This document shows positions 22,116 to 34,300 of a DNA stretch of 64,000 nucleotides, one piece after another (position 1 is the stretch's first letter; each line of letters opens with the position of its first letter). Source of the DNA: Luzula sylvatica (taxonomy: Eukaryota; Streptophyta; Magnoliopsida; Poales; Juncaceae); the NCBI GenBank assembly GCA_946800325.1, contig OX326957.1, positions 23,437,554 to 23,501,553 of the forward strand. The letters are read 5' to 3'. The notes beneath the pieces are model-generated. The model ran no database searches and was not told the DNA's origin. It worked only from the letters and a program-made list of their open reading frames with translations. Made by a program: the position numbers and the translations under genes.

Positions 22116-23805
22116 ATGAGATTTTCGTGGCTCGAAGAGATGCCTTCTTGGAGGAGGACTAGATGCGCACAAGTTTGGAACTTGGTGCCATTTATCTCTA
22201 TGCGGGCTAGTGGGAGTAGAATAAATCTCGAAAGAGTTCGAGATCTGAAAATGAACATTGTACCGATGAAAGTTGACATGGCTTCATCAAGAGTTGATGA
22301 ACGCAAGTCGAACACACAAAGGAATTTTTCGTAGATCAAATAGGCTATATCATAAGCCGGTAAATGCGAATTTATCGAGGCTAATGATGATAGATCGAAA
22401 TCATATGATGATTCGATATCCTACAAGGATGCTATGAAAAGTTGATTCCACATGACATGGTGTCATGAAATCTGAGATTCGATCCATGTAAATTATCAAG
22501 TTCAGAACTTGATTTCATTACTTTCTGGGTTAGACCCGTTAAATGTGAGTGGGTTTTTCAAGATGAAGAACCGACATGGATAGGAATACGCATATATGTA
22601 AAGCGAGGCTTTTTGCGAAAAGTTTCATGCAATTCATAGTCGGACTATGAAGAAACGTTTTCGCATGTTGCCATGCTTTCACATTCTTGAAATTCTGCTT
22701 ACCATGGTCGCGTATTATGACTATGTGATGTGGCAAAATGGATGTCGAAACCGAATTTCTTGACAGAAATTTTATGAAAGGATGTGTACTTGACACAACC
22801 TTACGGTTTTGTCGATTCATAAGAATCGAGGATAAGATATGCACACTTTAACGATCCATATGATGGATTAAAGAAAGATTCTCAGAATTAGAATATTCGT
22901 TTTGACGAAGTTATAAACTATTATAAAATTGTCGAAACGAATGGAAACTTTGTGTATACATGAAGGTTAGTGGGAGCTGCGACGTTATATTTCTTGTAAC
23001 GACAAAGGATTTAGACGAGACCGCTTATGAAATAAGCATGAAGATCTATAGGATAGATCTAAGAAGTTTCTCGTTCTATGTTATGGCACACATATCGACA
23101 TATTGTTGAAAATGGTTTTCAACATATAACTCCTTGGAGGAGTTAAATCAAAATGTCGAATGACAGAAATTTTCAAAGGCTCGATGTGAGACATCAAGCA
23201 GCGCGAAAAGTAATAATATGATTCCTTACATTTGATGTTAGGATGTATTATATCTGTCATGATATGTATGTGGCTATACGTCGTACACATAAGTCGTCTA
23301 ATTTACCGTCAATAAATTCATGGGAATCACGTGAGTTTGAATGTAATTCTATTACATAAGACTAACTCTTGTGAATGTATAATGGTTATACATTTATATA
23401 CATAATGGTTATGTATATTTAAACCCATTGGAATCTGTATTTATAGTGGTGAATGTTATCCTTGAATACTTTGCGAAAGAATTCAGGATTTTTATCTATA
23501 ATGGTGTGGAGGACGTGTTGGTTATAAAGAGTTATAACAACAACAGTTTCCAAAGATTAAGCACGTCCATATATGTAGCACGACTTTCGATCACAAAGTG
23601 TGTACATGTTTTGCTTAAATGAAAACACGGTTATGTGGAATGGTTCCACAAGGCCAATAGTTTATGATTCTATGTACGGAGGCGAGTATATTGCGGTTAT
23701 TAATCGCAAAAGAAAGTGGTATGGATCAAGGAAACATGACCAAACTCTCGTAGCCACGAGTTATCGGATTTATGGTTGTTTATTGCGTGAAACGCAATAG
23801 TACAA
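22116..23805 (+). pseudogene. Copia B reverse transcriptase/RNase H remnant
   Basis: The layout matches copia A. The linker segment (SGSRINLERVRDLKMN at about 22207) is followed by an RT start with CEWVFQ and then a badly decayed RT without a readable YVDD box. RNase H sequence follows (MYMFCLNENTVMWNGS at 23600, GGEYIAVI near 23680). Frameshifts and stops occur every 50-250 bp. By codon integrity it is more decayed than copia A although its LTRs are younger, so it was already dead when it moved. Confidence 0.8.
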
Positions 23806-25208
23806 GCCAAAAATGCCGAGGTCACAACCACTTCTAGCCAATACTCAGAAAATTTCATTTGATCCATGAAATTTTGTGAAAAGATGTGATCGTAGGTATT
23901 GGAAATGTTCCAATCCTCATGATGATTAACACTAGCGGGAACGTGCGGACCCGTTTACAAAACCGCTCTCTCTAGTCGCGCGTGACTGACATGCGATGAC
24001 TATGGGTATGGAGATACCTAGAGGAGGAAGAAGAGAGTAGAGTGTAGTTATCTAATACGATAGTCCTCGCAGGTTATGGGTATGGAGATACCCATAGGTA
24101 AACGTTGTATCACCCAAATACTTAGTCCATATGAATGCATCCCTTTTAAAATTTTTGTTTACTAAAATTAATATGCATTCACCTTATATGAAAACTGTGT
24201 GCTGGGTTGTGTAATATGATTGTTACATGAACCTTGATTTGAACTTGTGTGGACGTCGACATGGTTGAGGACCATGTGCAGCGAAACCGTCACACTTAAA
24301 GTGTCATTTCTAAACATCCCTAGTCGCGGGTCAGTTTGCTTAAGAGAGAAGCATTACTATTACAAGGGAATAGACTGAACGCGTACACTAGTACGTTTGC
24401 CGAGGAGATGATTATGTTTTGCTAATCATGGGACAAAGGAGTTTGTCGAATCGGGAACGTAGATATATGTTAGGTTACATGTATTGGATATGACCGAAGC
24501 CGCGAGACCATGACATGGTTTAGTCATTATAGATGGACTTGCGACGGATGGGGTTTTAGATTCTTCATACTTGAGGGGATCATTGATTGCGTTACGTGCG
24601 TAACACAATGCTCTGATATGATCTTACGCTCACCGTAACAGGGAGTTAAAAGGGTCATCATTGGGTATTGTCCGAAACACGGAATTCAATATGAGTCTCC
24701 AAGATAGGAATTGTTTATTCCGAAAGGAAGAGATATCTCTTAGGCGCCGCTCGATGAGTCGATTAACGAAAACCGTGGCCACGGTCAATGATATTAATGG
24801 TTAATATCGATTGAAATTTGTTAACTCAACTCGGAATCGGGGAATAAGTGTAGTTAATCAAATTATAAGGATGACTATGACCATGCCTTTTGATTAACGG
24901 ATATCGTAAACAAGAGAACTAGTAACCGCTATTCGAGATAGGCACAATGATCACAATCATTATTCGTTTAACATGGGTAGCTATGATGGAGTGACTAGAT
25001 CCCGCTCATGAGCTTGTAGGCATTGGAAACAACCTACTGCCATCGTTAAGTCGAACCTACATGGTCACACAACGAGTCGTACTAAGTCGGGCTTGATCAT
25101 AAAATTGTCACATTGGATGTGCATAGCTTGGTATTTGATACGATAGCTATATTCTCTAAAATCGTGCGTATTGGATATGCATGAGTACCTTTTAGGTAGA
25201 TCTGAAAT

Positions 25209-25220
25209 TGAGTGGGAGAC
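25209..25220 (+). other. Polypurine tract of copia B
   Basis: TGAGTGGGAGAC ends directly at the TG of the 3' LTR. The outer element uses the almost identical AAGTGGGAGAT. Confidence 0.85.
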
Positions 25221-26222
25221 TGAAGGAAATACAGTTTCAGGATCAACCGTAAAAGTGTACACAAGGATAAACGAATGTAGTCGTACATTCGTGGCCATAA
25301 CTGTCAGTGGGAAAATCCGATTTGAATGGTTCAAATTGGGTTATATAGATAATTAGATTATCTATAACCTTCATGTAGAAATATATTTCATATGAACGAA
25401 GTATTAGTGTCGTTTATGTGAAATACCGAAAGGGTGCAACAGTATGACATACAGTTAGTAAAACAGTCATAACTTTTGCATACGAACTCCAATTGGGCTG
25501 GGCCAAATTGGGTTGTGTAAATAATTAGATTATCTACAACTTTCATGTTGGGTGATTTTCTGTCTGAGAAATTTATCAATTTCGAAATGACAGAATACTG
25601 ACCAGGTTCATGCAGTTTTCTGTGTGAGAGGGTGTATATTGGATATACATGCCTTTTGGCTAATCCTGATCCTATTAGGTATAAATAGGATACTTTCTCT
25701 CTCATCCATATCAGTTGAATCATTCTAAGCAAGTGATTATTCTGCCCAATATACACAAGAAAAAGAGCAAATTCAGATTTGATCTTTAGTGAGTGAAAGG
25801 GTAAGAAGAGAGAGAAATCGAGAAAGGAGTTTCTCGAGTAATAGAGAATCGATTAGATCGAGCAAGTTCGCCGGTGCATCGTCTAGGCAGGTGCATCCGC
25901 GACCGACGTCTTGCGACTCACGGTGGATACAAGTAGAGGAGCGACAATTGTGGCTCTTGGATTGTGATCGACTCAAGGAGTGAGAAGACGGTCAACGAAC
26001 GGTGAAAGACGCGTGGTATGGGACGCGCGGATTGTCACCAACGTGACAGGAGATAGAAGGCGGCGATCAACCCTTCGTGCGTGATCGATTTCACGCTGGT
26101 ATGGATCTAACCTTCTATTTGCATCGTACCCTCGAAGTCGTGGCGTGATCTCGGGAATCGGGGAACCGGACCGGGCCTACATATCCGCTGCGCGGGCCCG
26201 GGGCCGGGGATATTCCCCAACA
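25221..26222 (+). repeat. 3' LTR of copia B
   Basis: 1002 bp, co-linear with 17821-18822 without indels. The TATA box is at 25680-25687. Confidence 0.97.
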
Positions 26223-26227
26223 GTAAT

Positions 26228-26778
26228 ATTGTCATTTATATGCTTAAAATAAAGTGGCCAATTTTAGTTAATAAATTTAAGCATTAATGTGTTAATTAGG
26301 ATGTGGGCCTTTTGATGTGTAGAATATTGTGGGTGGTGCTTCTATTTTCTATGATGGGCTGAATTAGAAAATCCACATTAGGGAGCCCAAAAGGTACGTC
26401 TTTGTGAAAAGATGTCTTGTGGCTATATAAGCAATTTGGTCCCAAGTACATATGATGATGAAAATCCATTCTTAAATCTGCCCCATTAAGATTAGAGAGA
26501 GAGAGATCAATTAGAGAAAAACAAAAAAAAGGCTCTAAATTGGACATCATAAAGTACTTGGAATTCCATTCTTGCAACTAAGGGTTCATGGATGCAACAA
26601 CGGTGATGGCGCGACATCAATTCGGACGGATTCCATACGCTTCCGCATACGGTTAAGGTACGGTTTTATTTTGAGATAATTCGGTTGAATTCACATAGTT
26701 AGTACGGTCCGTTTGTACGGGCAAAATTTAATTTATTATTTAATTCACGGACGGTGCCGGATCGTCGCCGTCCTAACA
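26228..26778 (+). repeat. Remainder of outer element 3' LTR
   Basis: Continues the LTR broken at 17820. It has the TATATAAG box at 26424-26431 and ends CCTAACA before GGACA. Confidence 0.95.
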
Positions 26779-26783
26779 GGACA

Positions 26784-28055
26784 TGGTAGCAAGAAGAATA
26801 CGGGGAAATAAATTTAGCTGTTCTGTTTCAAGTAGAAAAATTATAACCGGTAGTGGTACTGTGATAGTACACATCTTTTTGTTAATTATTTAATTTATAT
26901 TTTTACATAAACATTTGATTTTGTACTTTTTTTTTTTTTTTTTATTTCAGCATGGACAAGTGTTTATGTTTCTTATGAACCAGCAACAAGCTGAAAGAGC
27001 GATGGCTGCAGCAATACGAGCTCGCCACCTGGTAGCCTACAGCCCAGATCATGCCCGGCTACGAACGCTGGATCCTCAAATTCTAAATGCTTACAAAAAC
27101 GGTACTTATCCATTTTCGGTACCGGGGCCGACCGGAATGTTTCAGTCATACAGTGTTTCTGTCATACAGAGTCAGGCCCGGTCAGTCAATGCCTTGGCCA
27201 CTTTTTCCTCTTCAAATGCCGCCACACAGGGCCGGCCCTGATGCACTGCCAATGTGGCAGCCGCCACAGGCCTCAAGCAAGTGAAAGGCCTCCACTTATT
27301 TCATCTCATCCATTTATTTAAATATTTATAATTGTTATGTAATATTTTTAGTTGCTGCAAGTTAATTAAGAACAAGACAAGTAAATATTTCATATGCCCG
27401 TGGATATTTTCATGAAATATTTTATTTGAGTTGCTATGTGTCTCCGAAATAATACATACTAGACAATAAGATAATTTGTTGAGCATCTATAAATACTACC
27501 TAAGTTTGCATGGCATGATCCATATTTGAATAATAATAATAATAATAATATACACATTAAATAACAGATTATCAAGTGAGATGACAAAGAAATAAACAAA
27601 ATCATATAACGATGAAATAGTATTTTCATATGAGACAAGCATGGAGTTTAATCTTTCCATAATAATATGGTATTTTGTATAGTCATATATGCACACAACA
27701 AACATATTTTTTCTATAAATGATGATTTGATACATATTGATTCAAACAATGGTTATTTTTCTATAAATGGTCATTAAGTAACAGATTATAGTTTCTCAAA
27801 TGTAATTCAAGGATCAAATTAAAAAAAAAAAAGTAAATTTTTTGTTATAGTAATCGTCAAAGGCCTCCAAAAGTACAGGACCGGCCCTGCCGCCACATCA
27901 GCCATTGAGACCGAACATGGACCCACAATAACCCCTCTTTCAAAGACCAAATACTTCTTCATCTCAGAAGCTTCAAGAAATTGGTTGTAATCAAGTCGAG
28001 CAACAAGACGGGGATAAACGAGATAAGGGTTCGAATAGAAATTTCACTTTACAGG
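26784..28055 (+). pseudogene. P/Q-rich gene remnant, copy 1 (unidentified)
   Basis: After a TTTATTTCAG splice-acceptor-like site (about 26949), 26950-27226 reads open with MNQQQAERAMAAAIRARHLV, YSPDHARLRTLDPQ and FSVPGPTGMFQS. The frame resumes after the hAT-like insertion (27898-28055: RPNMDPQ, SQKLQEIGCN-like). The paralogous DNA in the NLR2 unit is 40010-40740. I do not recognise the family: it is low in Cys, rich in Pro, Gln, Ala and Ser, and has no membrane segment. The hAT-like element breaks it, and the 3' end departs from copy 2 at about 28055. Confidence 0.5.
27227..27889. mobile_element. hAT-like non-autonomous transposon
   Basis: 663 bp with inverted ends CAGGGCCGGCCCTG and CAGGACCGGCCCTG, flanked by an exact 8-bp duplication CCGCCACA (27219-27226 and 27890-27897). 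The NLR2 unit has the single empty site at 40577-40584. CAGGG ends and 8-bp duplications are the hAT signature. The AT-rich interior has no transposase. Confidence 0.93.
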
Positions 28056-29486
28056 TTCAGAAGATCTGTTTATTGTTGATTTATTAAGCCATTTAAAAAA
28101 GAATAATTGTTTTCTAAATAGTACTAGCAATGAACTCATGATTTTCCTTTATTTATTTTTAAGAAACTTACAAAGATGACTTTCAAATATGATCTATAAA
28201 TTCCATTTTGATCTCTTAAGGGCTTGTTTGGATGCACTGATAGCACGAGATGATAAACTCCTAGAAATTAGAATACTAGAAATTAGAATTGTGAAAAGTA
28301 AAATCTTGATAGAATATCAAATTTTTCGGAATTCTATGTAATGTTGTGTTTGCATGCAATTTCCAGATTTTTATGCAGCCAGTTTTATTTGATACAATTT
28401 AAGGATTTTCCCAGTGCAGCCATAGTAATGGTCAGAGGCGCTTTAATGTTATTATGTTTGAATGATTGTATCAAAAATTCCATGGCGGATTGGATATATA
28501 GCCTCCGTAGTTGCAATTTTGTTTTGTTTTGTTTGGATGGTACAATCTAAGCCGCTGCAATTTCAATACTATATTGTTTGGAGTCAAGTTTTAGAATCTA
28601 AAACTAATACATGTGTATTTTTTTTGGATAAATGTAATTAAATTGCACGAACAAATATGATGTATATTAGACCCTCGTAGTTTTGAGTTGAAGTAGTGTT
28701 GCTGCAGTAGATGAATTTTTTTTGACATATAACTTTTACAAACTCAAGAACTATATTTTTAACAAATTTCAAAACTAACACTTTCGCCAATTCTCTTAAC
28801 GAAAGAAACTTGTTTTTTGCCGGAAGGTTTGGCGAAAGTGTATTAACAATTATTTTTGCACGTTAACATAAAATAAAGATTAATTAATCCACTTTAGCCA
28901 ACCCTTCTGGCGAAAGAGGGAAATAATATTTTTTTATAATTTTTTCATTTCAAAGTAGAATTTTTTTTTCCCGTTTAACATGATTAAACATGACAAAAAA
29001 GATATTTTTTGATGAAAAATAAATGAAATTAAGAAAGATAAAATCACGAATAAACTAGATACAATAAATATTAAACATGGTATTTTTTTTGATGATTTAA
29101 AAAGATATAGAAAACAATGAAATCTAATTTACAAAACATGACAAAAAAATCAAGAATTTTGATAGCAATTTAACCTAATTATCTAATTTTTTTTCCTTCT
29201 TATTAAACAGATAAATTTCCAAACAAGAAAAATATGTACAAACATGTAAAGAATGAAGAAATAATTTTTATATAATTTTAAACAACACAAGACATCTCGT
29301 AATGCTAATTATTCACATAAATCCACAAGTAATAGACATATATAAATAAATTGAAAAATCAAGATAAATCTATCAAATTTCACACCATCATTCTACACAC
29401 AAAGCATTGTCTACTGTCCTCCTCTTGACTCTCCATTGAGATATTCATTGTGTGATGCTTTTTCTCCATGAGTTCGCCCTTTTTGG
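28056..29486. other. AT-rich intergenic stretch
   Basis: 28064-28155 aligns with 49123-49205 (third copy of the duplicated unit). A TAAGGGCTTGTTTGGATGC at 28217 resembles a PIF/Harbinger MITE end, but I found no matching right end. No gene is seen. 28341-28550 is open for 69 codons without a recognisable domain. Confidence 0.5.
28778..28841. repeat. 13-bp inverted repeat
   Basis: ACACTTTCGCCAA (28778-28790) and its exact complement TTGGCGAAAGTGT (28829-28841) flank a 38-bp loop. A weaker half-copy (CCACTTTAGCCAACCC...GGCGAAAG) follows at about 28890. Confidence 0.7.
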
Positions 29487-29500
29487 TGTGTCCACATTTT

Positions 29501-29583
29501 TTTTTTTGGAAGGAGGATCGACAATGTGTCGAGGCCTCGAATATATTAAATAAATGAATGTGATCTATTTTGACATTCATAAT

Positions 29584-29621
<38 letters not shown>

Positions 29622-29717
29622 ATATTCATGCTGCCGGGACTCGAACCCACAACCTCTACAACATGAGGATTTTATTTTGCTAAGCACTCAACCATCTAGG
29701 CTATGGGACCATTGGCG
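29501..29717 (-). mobile_element. tRNA-derived SINE with 14-bp target duplication
   Basis: On the minus strand the head reads GGTCCCATAGCCTAGATGG (A-box region, about 29712-29690) and the B box GGTTCGAGTCC is intact (about 29647-29636). A (TC)n tract follows, then a poly(A) end (T run at 29501-29507). Exact direct repeats TGTGTCCACATTTT flank it (29487-29500 and 29718-29731). A Pol III promoter plus A tail plus long duplication defines a SINE. Confidence 0.9.
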
Positions 29718-29964
29718 TGTGTCCACATTTTGCTTTCCATGATTCGGTCTTTGTGTTCGTAAATTTTTGTTGAATAGTTTGTATATATACGCGCTCACTT
29801 GTGTGTTTGGTTGATTACACGTACCAGTCTACAAGATTGTCTAACACGTGTCAGATAAGATTCGTATTATATATACACCAAAGCATTGTCCACATTGGCA
29901 TCCGATTCTTTCGGCCCACCAAGCCAAGGTCAGCCAATTATTAAAACTAGCATATTTGTGAAAT

Positions 29965-30123
29965 TCATGACTTGCATGAAATAATATGCCGCATTCAGAG
30001 ACAGAAAGAAAAAACTTAGAGGGGACCGACCTTTGCTAAAAAAAATCATCTTGTAAGGTGCAGGATTTGAACTTGCAACCAATAACCACCGAACCAACAA
30101 TTTTACCACTCGAACAACATACA
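29965..30123 (-). mobile_element. Second SINE-like element
   Basis: The minus strand gives an A-box-like TGTTCGAGTGGTAAAA and a B-box-like GTTCAAATCCTGC. ATTTGTGAAAT flanks it (29954-29964 and 30124-30134). There is no clear A tail, so the boundaries are less certain than for the element at 29501. Confidence 0.6.
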
Positions 30124-30239
30124 ATTTGTGAAATAATGCAACCTAATGTTTTTAACACGTACATTATAGTACATTCACATGGTATCAAAAAAACTAATCC
30201 AAAGAATGTATCCGCATTAATTGTATAAAATTCGGATTC

Positions 30240-31330
30240 GTATCCAAGTTGATTAGGAATGAATATTTAGTTCTATAAAAACGAATCTAATAAAAACTGG
30301 ATTCAAGTTGACTCAACAAACCAAAATATGAAAATATTATATCTTAAGCGGACCTTAATTGTCCTTTTCGTTTTTCCATCTTAATTAATGAGCAAGTTGG
30401 ATCTTAAATTCAGAATATTCCTTCTTAGAAATTCAACGGCTCCCCTCATTACAAAAAAAATGAAAACAGAAATAAAAATATATCAAAAAAATCCTTTCAT
30501 TGAGCCGAAATCGCAAAACAAACTGCGCATCAGCGAGAATTACATAAAATCCCTTCAATTCTTAAAAAAATCAAAAATAATTCCTACCCTAAATTGAATA
30601 TAAGTGTGTCAGACGGGTACACTAATGAATTTAAACATTTGCATATATCTATTAGTATTTTATTAGCATAATAAAAGCAATAACAAGATTGATAAATATT
30701 GATTTAATACATTTTTAATATGATGATGAAATTTTGGTGTTTTTTGTTAAACACGTAAGTGTGTAATCTATAGATGCATATTAAAATATATAATATTGGA
30801 AAAAATATGATATTTGAGTTGAGGATTTCTTTACACAATAGGAATAATTATTTCGACAATATTAATATAAAAATTATGTTCTGATCCGGTGACATGAAAT
30901 TCCCTCGTTTTATTTATTGATAAGATGACAATTTATCATTTAGTGTTAATATAATGCGTTTAACACGAATACGGTTTAATACATACATACATACATATCA
31001 GATGAATAAATATCACATCACATATAAATAATAAATCAGTAAATATATCATATTTAATTTATAAAATATTATTTATTTGATTTATCATTTATCATATTTA
31101 ATTTATAAAATATTATTTATTTGATTTATCATTTATTTGCAACGTATCAACTGGCATGGAGTAATTTATGGGGGACATGTACAATTTTCCTAAAAAGAAT
31201 TACGGTGACTTTAGTCTTCTAGTAGAAACCGAGTGACAAAGAAAGGTCTCCTTGAGCACTAAGTGAGCACTGCAAGTTACAACAAAGGTGAAATTGTGTT
31301 CCTAAAAAGAACCAAACGTCTAAACTGAGA
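30240..31330. repeat. Intergenic segment duplicated at 44300-45415
   Basis: Long runs match, for example AACAAACCAAAATATGAAAA, TCTTAAGCGG(A/G)CCTTAATTG and GTCTCCTTGAGCA(C/A)TAAG. Small indels throughout. Only low-complexity ORFs. It belongs to the duplicated NLR unit spacer. A CTT-repeat (31328-31358) ends the similarity. Confidence 0.85.
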
Positions 31331-34300
31331 GATCTTCTTCTTCTTCTTCTTCTTCTTCCATTAATATGATATGATCAAGGTAATAACAGGTACTCAATTC
31401 TTTATAGTTGTTTGGTAATTGATTTGTAACTTCTTAATACTGGTTTGATTTGGTATGCTTGTGATTTAGGAGAATAAAAGGTAACTTCGTAATTGGGGGG
31501 AGTCAACCGATTGATTATGGATCTCATTCTTGATCCATCAAGCCTCTGGTTCTGGATCTAATCGAGTTATTCTTCTTCCATTGATACGATCTGATTTTGG
31601 AATTTAATGGAGTTTCAGTTCCTTTAGAAGAAGGATAGAGAGTTTGAGGTACAATACAAAAAGTAGGTATTCAATATTTTTACTCTATTTGATCAGATAC
31701 TAAAGAATTGTTTGGTAATTGATCTGCAAAGCTTTTTACTGATTTTGCATACTCGCAATTAGATCCAAGGGACTAACATATTTAATCATAATAGGGGAAA
31801 TCAACGGGTTGAATTGTCATCTCATTCTTGATGAATTGGAGAATGATGGAGATATTGTTCCATTAAAACTTCTATTTTGGAACTAATTAGAGTTCTTCAT
31901 CACAGATAATTGAAGGTACTGATTTCTTGGGACTTATATTTAATTACTCAAATAAATAATTAGTAGAAAATAGATTTGTAATTTATTCACACTCACTAGT
32001 TAATGAGCTCATAGCTAGGGATGTTAATGGGTCAGATATTATCCGAAGAGACCCAAATCGTATCGAAAAAATATTCAAATCCGAATAAAAAGACCCACAT
32101 CCGAACCGATCCAGTCCTAACCCGTACTGACCGTATCTGTATTTTCAAATCCAAATCCGGATTCGGATGCGGATACAAATTCGGATACTATCCAGATTTG
32201 AATTTTATATAAAAATGGATATCCGAATTAATACTTGGATACGAATTCAGATACTATCCGAATCCGAATTTTACATAAAAAAAATGGATATCCGAATTAA
32301 TACTTTTATTTTCCCAAATACATACATGATACCTATAATTTATTTTGGATATAGCTGCACATTTAAGTCCGTCATTGTGTCGTGCTATGACCGACTATTA
32401 AATCATAGAATACCCTTGAATTAACCAACTCCCTTATTTTAATCTTTGTGGAATCTCCTCATATCACATAATCATAATAATTTCAACCATTAAATTATGA
32501 ACCATGGATTGACCATTGATTTTTTATAATTATGTTTTATTTGTAGACATTTATGTGTCACTTATTTTACACATAGTTTTGAGCAATTTTAGAATGCCAC
32601 ATTACCTTACATTGATGATGTGTCTAAATATTATTCGTTTGGTTCACGTCGGATGAGTTGTATTTAACTTTGAATCATTTCACAATATGTTACATAATCA
32701 AATGTGAATTCAAATGGAAATGTGAAGAGTTTAAATATCTAACACTAATAAATTAATATATAATATCATAAATCATATATCAAATATTAATAATATTATA
32801 AAAAATATAATTTTACAAAATTATGAAATATATTTACTTGAATTTTATCTTTATTTAGAGATACATATTACTATACATCCAATATTTTTTCTCTAGCTTA
32901 ATGTTATGAAAGCAAGTATGTAAAAATCCCAATATAAAATTAAGTATAATTACATTAGTGATTTGTAAGTCTAATTAGATTTTAAATATCTAACACTAAT
33001 AAATTAATATATAATATCATAAACATATATCAAATATTACTAATATTTTTACAATTTTAAAAAATTATGAAATATATTTACTTGAATTTTATCTTTATTT
33101 AGAGATCCGTATTACTCTATATCCAATGTTTTTTTTTTCTAGCATAAAGTTATGAAAATAAGTATGAAAAACAATACAAAAGTAAGTATAGTTGCACTAG
33201 TGATTTGTAAGTTTAATTATTAGTATTTTTAAAACTATAATTTAAAAAATTGTACAAATTACTAAATATGCTATGTTTGTATTTTACTCAAAAAAATTCA
33301 TGTTAATCTTTTAAAAAATTAATAAAAAAATAAAGATATTAATTTACCACATACAAATGATTTCTTCAACTTTTGAAATGTAAATTATTCTTATTTTTAG
33401 ATATGTAAATTTAAAAATATCGTACGATTTTGATTTTTATTTGTCATGTTATTTTATTATCTTATAGTAACATTTATGTTTTTTGGTGTATTGTATTATA
33501 ATATTAAATAAATATTATGCATTGTATGAGATTCAAAAATAATATTATAATATGTCATCATCGAATTTTTTCAATCAATTTGATTTTTATTTTTACAAAT
33601 TGTTATGATTGTTTTCAAAAATTCACAACTAAATATTATGTGTATGACAAAACAAATGAAACAAATTCGCTGCAGAGCGCAGGTAATCTCATATTTTTTG
33701 TTAAAAGAAAGAATAAATGCCCTTGAACTTATAGGACAAGACATTCTGTTCAATCATTCACTGGACATGATGAGATAATAATAAAGCGGTTGATCCGGTA
33801 TAATTTCATTTCAATAACAATGAGCCTTTCAATGTTTTTATTATAGTAGGCTTTTCAGTGAAAAGTTTGTATTATACAATGAATATTTCTTCGTGGCACA
33901 AATATCGAACATCATATTTTCAAAATTCAAATAATTATTAAAAATAGTTATCATATATTAATTTTTCTTTTAAAATCACTCTTTCCGGTTCAATATCCTC
34001 TCTTGTGGACAAGTTTATATTCTTTTTTATGTAGCAAATGTATTGTTTTTATTCTCAAAGATATAAATATTTGAGATATTTTATGATGTATCATATTTAC
34101 AAAAATCAAAATAGTTGCCAGAAACAAAAATTATAATACATATATAACAACCAACATATTGAATTTTTATAATTAACTAAATCCATTCTAATATATAATA
34201 TATTTTAATGAAATAACATATCGTATAATAGATTTTTTTTTAATTGTCGTATCATCGTATTTGTGCCCGTATACGTGAAACATAGCTTAAAACTAAGTTG

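Larger units (their letters stand above)
17821..26222 (+). mobile_element. Copia B: complete but decayed Ty1/copia element, very recent
   Basis: 8402 bp with two 1002-bp LTRs exactly 7400 bp apart, flanked by the duplication GTAAT (17816-17820 and 26223-26227). The LTRs are almost identical: I see one mismatch, GGACCGGGG against GGGCCGGGG, near 18803/26203. PBS and purine tract are present. The interior holds only broken GAG-pre-integrase, RT and RNase H. Near-identical LTRs with a ruined pol mean it was very probably mobilised in trans by a relative. It is inserted in the 3' LTR of the outer element. Confidence 0.96.
14859..26778 (+). mobile_element. Outer RT-less LTR element (LARD-like), split by copia B
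   Basis: LTRs of about 605 bp open TGTTGGAAC and close CCTAACA. They are flanked by exact 5-bp duplications GGACA (14854-14858 and 26779-26783). Once copia B (17821-26222) and its duplicated GTAAT are removed, the element is about 3.5 kb. The 2.3-kb interior (15464-17765) has no RT, integrase or gag motif. It has a copia-style initiator-Met PBS, AT-rich degenerate repeats and GAGAC/GTCTC hairpins. The NLR2 unit has the empty site at 40003-40007. This is a non-autonomous element, presumably moved by copia enzymes. Confidence 0.93.

Noticed and set aside
28217..28560. PIF/Harbinger MITE starting GGGCTTGTTTGGATGC
   Set aside because: No inverted partner end or TAA/TTA duplication could be found on the right side.
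29630..29712. Genuine tRNA gene on the minus strand
   Set aside because: The B box is good but there is no acceptor stem pairing or anticodon arm. The A tail and 14-bp duplication show a SINE.
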